A program made the translations under genes and the position numbers. A stretch of 5,770 bases of DNA, from contig JABDQY010000157.1 in NCBI GenBank assembly GCA_013042025.1, forward strand, positions 1 through 5,770. The letters run 5' to 3'. Under the pieces are notes generated by a model. The model searched no databases, was not told the origin of the DNA, and was given only the letters and a program-made list of their open reading frames with translations. Shown piece by piece: positions 1 through 5,770 of this stretch. Every line of letters starts with the position of its first letter. Within the stretch, counting starts at the first letter, position 1. This DNA comes from Bacteroidia bacterium. GTDB lineage: Bacteria > Bacteroidota > Bacteroidia > NS11-12g > UBA9320.

Positions 1-1791
1 TTGATTGATTGTAATAGTGCCTTCTGCTGTTGCAGATTGAGAGGAATATTGTACATCATCCTCATCAAAAAAGAGTTCCATATTATCAGCGTTCCACCAC
101 ATATTTGAAGCCACTTCAGATATGTTGTCGTTTTCAATTGTTCCTGGTTTTGGCACTATCTCAAAATGCTTTACAAGGTGTGGTTCTTGAGGAATACTAT
201 CAATCAATTCTATTTCATTTGTATTTGTTGTATAGGTTCCTGAAAGAAATGTCAAGTTTGGTCGATAACTTGAACTAGCAAAATCTTTAAACAAACTAGA
301 TCCTCTAAATCTAGAAAAATTCTTGTTTCCAATAATGCTTCCGCTGTTTTGATCTAAAGAAGAACAAGGTATCGAACCATCGGTTTGTGTATCGTCGTTA
401 AACGTATAATAGAGCTTAATTCTATTATCCGATGAAGGGTAGGAGCTATGCATTGCATTTGCAATCTCTGAAGCAGAAAGTGCCTCATCCCAAATTCGAA
501 CTTCATCAATATTGCCGACAAAATAGCGGTTGTTTACACCTCTACTAACACGAACCTTATATGCACTGCCAGTATTGATTGATAAGTCTGAAACATTTCC
601 ATTGCTTTCTAATTGGCCATCTACATATAGTTTAATATTGGAAACTTTATTTCCATCCAACACACAAGCTACATGATGCCATTCATTGTCGGTTAAAACA
701 GTGGTGCCATAAATGTTACCACCATTCACTTCTACACGTATAGTCCCATTATCATTGATTCTAAACACCCATTTTTGTCCTGAAATATCAGATCCCCAAC
801 TACAGATTTCACCGTTTATAGTGGAAGTCTTTATCCAAGCGTCTATGGTTCTATTTGCAGATCCTGAAATTCCACGGTAATCATTTGCTTCAATATATGT
901 GCTGCCATCAAAGCGGAAGGCATTTCCAGCATTTGCTCTAATAGCTCTTGAAGTATCTTGCAAATGACTTTCAATAACTAAGGGAGATTGACTATCGTCG
1001 TTGTTGTATGAAAAATCAACAATAAGATTTGAAGTTCCGTCCCATGTAAAAGGGGTGTGAAACTGAATTCTATTTGTACCTGTAGAAAAATTAGTATTGT
1101 CTAAATGAACTTCAGTAAAACCGCTTAATTCGATATTCCCCCCAAACAATGAATCCAAAGTTGTTGCTTTTATTCGTATGCGTAGCTGCTTCACTTCTTC
1201 ACTAGAAAGAGCATTCATTAAAAATGCATCTATATCTCCTGCAGATAAACCTGCAGCTACAAGCTCTTGAGCAGTAAACAGATATTGTGCTCTTCCTGCG
1301 AATCCTTTCAAAGGATCATTCATTATTGGTATGATATAATTAATGGGAGCAACACCTGAACCGACAGCTGCACTATCCTCACTTATTGTGCTAAGTAATG
1401 CAACTGTTTTGAGTCTATTGCGGTAGTAATTGTACATGGTGTTGGAAGTATAATTAAAACTTGTACCGCTATAATTTGAGATTGTATAATCTGCTGTACT
1501 TGCTAGGAGAGAATCAGATTTAGTTGAATCTACAACGTATGTATTGCAGCTATAATCCCATTCACCACAACCTTTGTTTCGATTACTAGCATCCGACACC
1601 AAGTTGTCTTTACATCTCATGTTGTAAAGCATTAGTATTTTTTCATAGCTTTCTCCACCATCAGGAAAGCTTATTACAGTGTCACGAGTTGTGCTGTTAT
1701 ATGTGAGTGTAGTTATCGTTGTAGTGTCCTGGGCGAAAGCAATTCCGCTTATAGCACATAAAAACGCCATTATAAGGTTCAGTCTCTTCAT
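1..1791 (-). CDS. Exported multidomain protein: PNGase F-like motif region plus LamG domain (partial, C-terminus outside window)
   Basis: This frame has no stop from the ATG at 1791 to the left edge, giving 597 complete codons. Residues 1-20 form a signal peptide (MKRLN, hydrophobic core, cleavage likely after AFA before Q21), so the protein is exported. Residues about 28-85 contain RNKGCGEWDYSCN and Cys 60, 75 and 82. The C-x-E-W-D pattern resembles the region of Elizabethkingia PNGase F that carries catalytic Asp60, here Asp79. Residues about 158-256 (AQYLFTAQELVAAGLSAGDI ... TPFTWDGTSNLIVDFSYNN) match a module common in Bacteroidota T9SS-secreted proteins. Residues about 281-437 form a LamG/concanavalin A-like domain: FRFDGSTYIE, WHHVACVLDG, LYVDGQL, and GNIDEVRIWDEALSASEI at the end. 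Residues 500-597 look like a linker. A C-terminal sorting domain is expected but lies outside the window. Recognition of carbohydrate or glycoprotein is inferred, and enzymatic activity cannot be judged from this part. Confidence 0.9.
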   Translation of the reverse strand, partial: MKRLNLIMAFLCAISGIAFAQDTTTITTLTYNSTTRDTVISFPDGGESYEKILMLYNMRCKDNLVSDASNRNKGCGEWDYSCNTYVVDSTKSDSLLASTADYTISNYSGTSFNYTSNTMYNYYRNRLKTVALLSTISEDSAAVGSGVAPINYIIPIMNDPLKGFAGRAQYLFTAQELVAAGLSAGDIDAFLMNALSSEEVKQLRIRIKATTLDSLFGGNIELSGFTEVHLDNTNFSTGTNRIQFHTPFTWDGTSNLIVDFSYNNDDSQSPLVIESHLQDTSRAIRANAGNAFRFDGSTYIEANDYRGISGSANRTIDAWIKTSTINGEICSWGSDISGQKWVFRINDNGTIRVEVNGGNIYGTTVLTDNEWHHVACVLDGNKVSNIKLYVDGQLESNGNVSDLSINTGSAYKVRVSRGVNNRYFVGNIDEVRIWDEALSASEIANAMHSSYPSSDNRIKLYYTFNDDTQTDGSIPCSSLDQNSGSIIGNKNFSRFRGSSLFKDFASSSYRPNLTFLSGTYTTNTNEIELIDSIPQEPHLVKHFEIVPKPGTIENDNISEVASNMWWNADNMELFFDEDDVQYSSQSATAEGTITINQ

Positions 1792-1853
1792 AAGGTTTCG
1801 AAATTATAGATTATTTGGGTAAAACCATCATGCGTTATAACTTCCATACGTAT

Positions 1854-1877
1854 TAAATTTCAGTTAATTGAAATTTA
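1854..1877. promoter_or_regulatory. 24-bp near-perfect palindrome in divergent intergenic region (candidate operator)
   Basis: The left arm TAAATTTCA (1854-1862) and right arm TGAAATTTA (1869-1877) are exact reverse complements around the centre GTTAAT, in which only the outer G/T pair breaks symmetry. The element lies between two divergent gene starts, where a transcription terminator is unlikely. It ends about 33 bp before the probable -7 element of the glycosyltransferase and is 63 bp from the start codon of the minus-strand gene. That fits a dimeric regulator site, but no regulator gene is in view and the binding role is inferred. A perfect 8-bp palindrome, ATACGTAT (1846-1853), abuts it directly, and GTTATAAC occurs at 1834-1841. 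Confidence 0.4.
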
Positions 1878-1909
1878 GCAAGTTGTAGCAGAATTATAAT
1901 CCGCTTTCT

Positions 1910-1917
1910 TTACTTTG
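1910..1917 (+). promoter_or_regulatory. Probable Bacteroidota -7 promoter element for the glycosyltransferase gene
   Basis: TTACTTTG, followed by CACC, is one mismatch from the Bacteroidota sigma-ABfr -7 consensus TAnnTTTG. The best upstream TTG (1883-1885) is about 24 bases away, longer than the usual spacing of about 19-21, so the -33 element is weak. Transcription starting a few bases downstream would begin at or just before the GTG at 1924. The transcript would then be leaderless or nearly so, and the TTG at 1915 would fall inside the promoter rather than the message. Confidence 0.45.
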
Positions 1918-1923
1918 CACCTC

Positions 1924-3105
1924 GTGAATATTCTCTTTTTAGCTAATCGATTTCCATATCCACCTTTTCGTGGTGACAAGCTAAAAATATATAATCTTAC
2001 CAAGAGGCTTTCTAAAAAACATACACTTTATCTACTTACCTTTTATGAGGATAGAGATGAGCTTAATTATCTTCAAGAACTTAAACCGTTTTTTAAAGAA
2101 ATTGAATTGGTGTACTTACCAAAATGGCAGTCCATTTTAAATGGAATACCTGCTTTATTGAGTAGAACTCCGCTTCAAATGGCATACTTTAAAAGTGCGA
2201 AAATGAAGCGTATGATGAAGTTTGTTTTAGAGCACTATAAAATAGATGTGGTACACACCCAGCATCTGAGAATGAGTCAGTATACCAAAGACCTTAATAT
2301 CCCAAAAATATTGGATTTGCCAGATGCTTTTTCGTTGTATTTTAAGAGAAGGAAGGAAACGGAAAGACCTTTGATTAATCGTTTAATTGACGCCATTGAG
2401 ATTGGTAGGCTTGCAAAGGCGGAAGGCGTAATTAGTAAATACGATAAGACCTTGGTGTGCTCGGTAGAGGATAAAAACTATCTTGAAAAACTACACAAAA
2501 CCAACAACATTGATATCCTGTTAAATGGTGTGGATCTGACAACCTTTGATATAAAAGAGGGGCATGATTATACCCATAATCATACCGTACTATTTACAGG
2601 GAACATGGACTATGCTCCAAACGTTGACGGAGTTCAATATTTTGCAAAAGAAATGTGGCCAATTCTTTCAGAAAAATACCCTAATACAAAGTTCGTTATA
2701 GCTGGACAGCGTCCTGTGGAAGCAGTGAAAAAATTAAGTTCCAATAGGATAGAGGTTACAGGCTTTGTCCCTGATATTCAAGAAATGTACAAACAAGCTA
2801 GTGTTGTAATTGCACCCCTTAGGTTTGGAGCAGGAACACAAAATAAAGTACTTGAAGCGATGGCTATGGGAGTACCAACAGTATGTACGCATATAGGCTT
2901 TGAAGGTTTGCAAATTGCAAGTGGTGATGGTGTAATAATGGCAAAAGAAAAGGAACAATTCATTGCTGAAGTAGCTTCATTATTAGATAGCTCAGAGAAA
3001 AGACAACACGTAGGAGAGAAGGGATTAGATGTAGCTCGAAATCGATTCAGTTGGGATAAGATTTCAAATGATCTAGAAGATTATTTTAATGAGGTTACTC
3101 AATAA
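1924..3105 (+). CDS. GT4-type glycosyltransferase, exosortase/EpsH-associated (Stp1-like) sugar transferase
   Basis: This is a 393-residue cytoplasmic or membrane-associated glycosyltransferase of GT-B fold, expected to move a sugar from a nucleotide donor onto a glycan or lipid-linked acceptor; the substrate is unknown. The N-terminus NILFLANRFPYPPFRGDK is typical of the family described as PEP-CTERM/EpsH1-associated sugar transferases. Other family signatures are NGVD (about 201-204), GNMDYAPNVDGV (about 226-237, start of the donor-binding domain), FVIAGQRP, VTGFVPDI and GAGTQNKVLEAMAMGVP (about 302-318), with Lys308 and Glu311 as likely donor-binding residues. The first Glu of the classical GT4 E-x7-E motif is absent. 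There is no signal peptide. An in-frame TAA at 1897 limits the start to TTG 1915 or GTG 1924. GTG is preferred because it gives the family N-terminus and because TTG 1915 lies within the -7 promoter element. The next gene is convergent and overlaps by 11 bp, so this gene is probably transcribed alone. Confidence 0.9.
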   Translation: MNILFLANRFPYPPFRGDKLKIYNLTKRLSKKHTLYLLTFYEDRDELNYLQELKPFFKEIELVYLPKWQSILNGIPALLSRTPLQMAYFKSAKMKRMMKFVLEHYKIDVVHTQHLRMSQYTKDLNIPKILDLPDAFSLYFKRRKETERPLINRLIDAIEIGRLAKAEGVISKYDKTLVCSVEDKNYLEKLHKTNNIDILLNGVDLTTFDIKEGHDYTHNHTVLFTGNMDYAPNVDGVQYFAKEMWPILSEKYPNTKFVIAGQRPVEAVKKLSSNRIEVTGFVPDIQEMYKQASVVIAPLRFGAGTQNKVLEAMAMGVPTVCTHIGFEGLQIASGDGVIMAKEKEQFIAEVASLLDSSEKRQHVGEKGLDVARNRFSWDKISNDLEDYFNEVTQ

Positions 3106-4819
3106 TACTTTCATCTTGCTCCTTAATTTCAGAATCAATATTTCTTAACCATCTGTTGATAGTACTCTTATCATCAGGAAATTCGTCTTTGATTTTAAGT
3201 ATCATTTCTCTGGCTTCGTTGTAGTTTTTTAAACTCATGTAGTTATTTGCTACAGCATAGAAACACATCTTTCTAGTTGTTGGATATTTAGTATGTTTTG
3301 CAATCCATAAATTATCCGCAATACTATTCTGAAACATGCCTAGACTCTGATATACATGTCTCCGTTCTACCTTAACGCTAAATGAATCCCCACCAAGTTG
3401 TAATGCTTTGTCAAAATACTTCAACATGGAATCCAAGTAGATATTATTGTTCCCATATCCATTGGTTGGTAAATCATAAGCTTTTGCTAAGTCAATGTAC
3501 CCTTCAGGATTCTTAGGATCTGCATTAATCTTGTTAGACATATTGGATATAGCTTTTTTCTTGTACTTCTTGCTAATCTTAGTATCGTGCCATAGAAATA
3601 ATCTACAGATATATTCATGGACATCAAACTGAGAAGAATCCAGTTTATATGCATGTTCTAAAGCAGTCATAGCTCTAGCTCGCTGTTCTCTACTGTGCTC
3701 ACTATTGAATAGATACAGACCTTGTAACATGTAATAGTCATAGTTGTTAGGATCCATATCAACCAACCGATCAAAGTCTTGTACCGCTTCGTTGTAATAG
3801 GTTTGATTACGATGAGGATAATGGTAGACCTTCAATAGAAGGTAATTAATGTTGTTCGGATATCGATTAGAATAGGTTCTTGCTTTTTGTAATGATTCTT
3901 CAAAACCAAGCTCTTCTTTAGCTAAGTGGTGGGTATACCTGATATTATTTTCATTCACTTTGAGCGTATCCAATGACAGAAAGGTATACAACGTTTCAAT
4001 TTCTTCTTTAGACAGCTCTAAGTTTCGCTCACAGTTTAATTTAAGCGAGTATGTACTTATCTTTTGCTCATAGTTTAAGCTTTGTTTCAATGCTTCTTTG
4101 CTGTGCCATAGAGCTTTATCATAGTTTGTAAGGTGGTAATGAGCATATGCAACTGTAATTAGGTAGGTGCTTAAACTATACGGTTCTTCTACCTGATCTA
4201 AATAGTATATGGACTTTTCATAATCTCCAATATTGAAATAGGAATATCCAATTTCTTGCAAAGCTTGTTGATTAGCCGGTTGCCACTGTAACACTTTATT
4301 TATTGCATAAATGGTTCCAGGATAATCCAGTTGAAAATAATTGATGTTTCCGAGAATCATATAGGGTTGCCAAAAAGAAGAGTCAATGGCAATCATGTCT
4401 TCTACCATTTTTTTTTGCTCCTCATTAACTTCAGCACTCCGTTCATTCAAAATGCTTCGATCGTAGATGTTATTTATGCGTCTTAGTTTATCAAGTTTAG
4501 CGAACCCTTCTTCGCTTAAGTTTCTGTATGCTTTAATATAAATAAGGTCAGTTTCATATAAAGTTAAGAGATCAAGAGAAAGATTTAAATCATGCGTTTT
4601 ATATCCTGTAAAAAGCCAGTATTCAAAAGTTGGTGGATTTATTTTAGCATTTGTTAGCCTTAGTGATGAACACCATTCCAGCACCTTGTTGTATTCTCCA
4701 TTGTTATATGCTTGTTCAATTTCCGCATCAATTTCTTTGATTTGTTTTCTGCTGTATTGTCCATAAACGATTGAAGACGAAACAATTAGAGCAATAAATA
4801 AGACAATTCGTGATTTCAT
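3095..4819 (-). CDS. Exported TPR-repeat protein
   Basis: This is a 574-residue protein. Residues 1-20 are a signal peptide (MKSRIV, hydrophobic stretch, likely cleavage after VYG before Q21), so it acts in the periplasm or at the cell envelope. There is no lipoprotein cysteine at the cleavage site and no C-terminal sorting domain, and the tail (KEQDESIIE) is acidic. The mature part is helical, with degenerate tetratricopeptide repeats. The clearest are at about 151-182 (YMILGNINYFQLDYPGTIYA), 185-211 (IGYSYFNIGDYEKSIYYLD), 218-245 (AYAHYHLTNYDKALWHSKEA), 343-375 and 517-548 (YAVANNYMSLKNYNEAREMI). Such repeats normally mediate protein-protein contacts; the partner is unknown and no catalytic motif is visible. 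It follows the CocE-type hydrolase gene after 7 bp and is probably translated from the same message, so it may assist or bind that secreted enzyme. This link rests on position only. Confidence 0.9.
   Translation of the reverse strand: MKSRIVLFIALIVSSSIVYGQYSRKQIKEIDAEIEQAYNNGEYNKVLEWCSSLRLTNAKINPPTFEYWLFTGYKTHDLNLSLDLLTLYETDLIYIKAYRNLSEEGFAKLDKLRRINNIYDRSILNERSAEVNEEQKKMVEDMIAIDSSFWQPYMILGNINYFQLDYPGTIYAINKVLQWQPANQQALQEIGYSYFNIGDYEKSIYYLDQVEEPYSLSTYLITVAYAHYHLTNYDKALWHSKEALKQSLNYEQKISTYSLKLNCERNLELSKEEIETLYTFLSLDTLKVNENNIRYTHHLAKEELGFEESLQKARTYSNRYPNNINYLLLKVYHYPHRNQTYYNEAVQDFDRLVDMDPNNYDYYMLQGLYLFNSEHSREQRARAMTALEHAYKLDSSQFDVHEYICRLFLWHDTKISKKYKKKAISNMSNKINADPKNPEGYIDLAKAYDLPTNGYGNNNIYLDSMLKYFDKALQLGGDSFSVKVERRHVYQSLGMFQNSIADNLWIAKHTKYPTTRKMCFYAVANNYMSLKNYNEAREMILKIKDEFPDDKSTINRWLRNIDSEIKEQDESIIE
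4771..4788. repeat. 18-bp exact direct repeat, copy 1 (within TPR gene signal peptide)
   Basis: TTGAAGACGAAACAATTA is identical to the copy at 5228-5245. On the minus strand it encodes LIVSSS in the hydrophobic core of the TPR protein's signal peptide. The flanking bases differ on both sides. Confidence 0.6.
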
Positions 4820-4828
4820 TCACTTCCT
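4820..4828 (-). promoter_or_regulatory. Possible Shine-Dalgarno sequence for the TPR gene, overlapping the upstream stop codon
   Basis: Read on the minus strand, the junction is TAGGAAGTGAATG. AGGAAGT differs at one position from AGGAGGT and begins within the TAG stop of the hydrolase gene. The gap to ATG is short (3-4 bases), and Bacteroidota rely little on Shine-Dalgarno pairing, so this is suggestive only. It supports ATG 4819 as the start and translational coupling to the upstream gene. Confidence 0.35.
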
Positions 4829-5770
4829 ACTGGATTATAATTTTCTTAGTAAACGTCTTATCGTCGCTTTGTATTTTAATTAAATATGTTCCAGGTTCAA
4901 AGTCTTCCATGGAGATACGTGGATTATTTGATTCTATTACCAATTGACCAGAAACATTATAAACTTGAAATTTACTGTTATTTGGTGCACCTGTAATCAT
5001 GAATTTACCACTACTTGGATTTGGATAAACGCTTATTGTATTGTCGGAGCTTATTACTTGTATCTCTGCAGCATCAGAGGTGTCTACAGGAAATATAATT
5101 TGTGAAGGATAAGTTGTACCCGTATAAATGGTGTTAGAAGCAACTAAAGGGTTAACAAGCGTATCAGGATTATCATCCGGATACATTTCTCCATTTGTGT
5201 TCATGTTTCTATTATAACGTGGGTAGTTTGAAGACGAAACAATTAATCGAATCTTATTTCCTTTAAGAAAGGTATTGCTAATATCATCCAGTACGATAGT
5301 AATTGGATAAACCGTTCCTGGGTTCATTGCAGAGGTATCGCTTGGAGCAAATCCATCTCTAAAACGCATTCGCTGGATGCCGTCTAGAAGTAGAATACTG
5401 CGACCATCGGAATACACTTCACTAAGTCTAATTGCAAAATCAGTATCCTTTCTATCCGATGAGACGTATAATTTGACTTCAATTTTGCCTTTAACACTAA
5501 GATTACTTTCCAATGCTTCAGTGGTGAATATTGCTACATCACCTCTACTTTCCACAGAATCAGTAAGGTCATAAGGGCCTTGATCTAAATCATCATGCAA
5601 GTTCTTTCCACCTATAGTTGGACTTGGATCATTTGGATTATAAATGTAAGAGAAAGTTTTGTCAGTTCTTTGATCGGTATATAATCCTTCTCCATCAGAT
5701 AAATAATAAGTGTGATCTTTATTGCTTAGCGGAGGCCAAACATCTTCATTTTTCCATTTACGTTCCCCCA
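4827..5770 (-). CDS. Secreted CocE/NonD-family hydrolase, C-terminal jelly-roll and T9SS sorting domain (partial, N-terminus outside window)
   Basis: The frame is open from the right edge (first complete codon at 5768) to TAG at 4827-4829, giving 313 visible residues. Residues 1 to about 225 match the C-terminal beta-sandwich of X-Pro dipeptidyl-peptidase/cocaine-esterase-like serine hydrolases. Family landmarks are GERKWKNEDVWPP, YLSDGEGL, YNPNDPSPTIGGKNL, FTTEALESNLSVKGKIEVKL, SDRKDTDFAIRLSEVYSDGR, LLDGIQRMRFR, and KIRLIVSSSNYPRYNRNMNT. The Ser-Asp-His triad of this family lies in the preceding alpha/beta domain, outside the window, so activity cannot be confirmed. The last 69 residues (4827-5036) are a T9SS type A sorting domain: VYPNPSSGKF, YNVSGQLV, FEPGTYLIKI and a basic-hydrophobic end, KKIIIQ. 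This implies export across the outer membrane and surface attachment or release. A TTG at 5600 is an internal leucine codon, not the start: the family match continues upstream of it. The family cleaves esters or amides, including some acyl or dipeptidyl substrates; the substrate here is unknown. Confidence 0.92.
   Translation of the reverse strand, partial: GERKWKNEDVWPPLSNKDHTYYLSDGEGLYTDQRTDKTFSYIYNPNDPSPTIGGKNLHDDLDQGPYDLTDSVESRGDVAIFTTEALESNLSVKGKIEVKLYVSSDRKDTDFAIRLSEVYSDGRSILLLDGIQRMRFRDGFAPSDTSAMNPGTVYPITIVLDDISNTFLKGNKIRLIVSSSNYPRYNRNMNTNGEMYPDDNPDTLVNPLVASNTIYTGTTYPSQIIFPVDTSDAAEIQVISSDNTISVYPNPSSGKFMITGAPNNSKFQVYNVSGQLVIESNNPRISMEDFEPGTYLIKIQSDDKTFTKKIIIQ
5228..5245. repeat. 18-bp exact direct repeat, copy 2 (within hydrolase jelly-roll domain)
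   Basis: The 18 bases are identical to 4771-4788, in the same orientation and the same codon phase. On the minus strand this copy encodes LIVSSS of the family-conserved stretch IRLIVSSSNYPR. Conservation of that stretch in CocE-type enzymes suggests that this copy, if either, is the ancestral one. Confidence 0.6.

Noticed and set aside
30..278. Plus-strand open frame of 82 codons
   Set aside because: It lies inside the minus-strand LamG-protein gene, whose translation is coherent across the whole region. The 82-residue product has no recognisable features.
1799..1806. TAATTTCG on the minus strand as a -7 promoter element for the LamG-protein gene
   Set aside because: It is one mismatch from TAnnTTTG and well placed 7 bases before the ATG, but no TTG-type -33 element is found at a normal distance and the surrounding DNA is generally AT-rich. 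It is possible but too weak to list.
2734..2963. Two minus-strand open frames of 74 and 61 codons
   Set aside because: Both are antisense to the conserved donor-binding domain of the glycosyltransferase and look like shadows of it.
3095..3160. Intrinsic terminator between the convergent genes
   Set aside because: I see no stem of convincing length followed by a T tract on either strand. The genes overlap, leaving no spacer.
5377..5574. Plus-strand open frame of 65 codons
   Set aside because: It is antisense to the conserved jelly-roll domain of the CocE-type hydrolase, and its product is low-complexity Ser/Leu-rich.
4827..5600. A complete 257-residue protein starting at the TTG at 5600
   Set aside because: The frame stays open to the right edge, and the residues before the TTG (GERKWKNEDVWPP to IGGKN) belong to the same conserved domain, so the gene is a 5'-truncated part of a larger one.

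Overview
The window is AT-rich and almost entirely coding. It comes from a member of the Bacteroidota, most likely a flavobacterium-like marine or soil lineage. The evidence is a C-terminal type IX secretion (T9SS type A) sorting domain on one gene, a Bacteroidota-specific secreted-protein module plus a LamG domain on another, a TTTG-type -7 promoter element in front of the glycosyltransferase, and very little Shine-Dalgarno signal. The genus cannot be fixed from this sequence.

Layout. (1) Bases 1-1791, minus strand: the first 597 codons of a large exported multidomain protein whose C-terminus lies left of the window. It has a signal peptide, a PNGase F-like motif region, a Bacteroidota surface-protein module and a LamG (concanavalin A-like) domain. 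(2) Bases 1792-1923: a 132-bp divergent intergenic region with a 24-bp near-perfect palindrome and a probable promoter for the plus-strand gene. (3) Bases 1924-3105, plus strand: a GT4-type glycosyltransferase resembling the exosortase/EpsH-associated 'Stp1' sugar transferases. Its start is best placed at a GTG. (4) Bases 3095-4819, minus strand: an exported TPR-repeat protein, whose 3' end overlaps that of the glycosyltransferase by 11 bp. (5) Bases 4827-5770, minus strand: the C-terminal 313 codons of a secreted CocE/NonD-type (X-Pro dipeptidyl-peptidase-like) alpha/beta hydrolase, with its jelly-roll domain and T9SS tag. Its N-terminus and catalytic residues lie right of the window.

The hydrolase and the TPR gene are 7 bp apart on the same strand and are probably co-transcribed. 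Three of the four genes encode exported proteins, so the region looks like secretome housekeeping. The glycosyltransferase stands alone on the opposite strand, with no polysaccharide-cluster partners in view. I found no RNA genes, CRISPR array, insertion sequence, convincing intrinsic terminator or clearly novel multi-gene system. The points most worth a second look are the nearly leaderless glycosyltransferase start, the intergenic palindrome, the apparently interrupted PNGase F-like fold, and an exact 18-bp in-frame repeat shared by the two right-hand genes.
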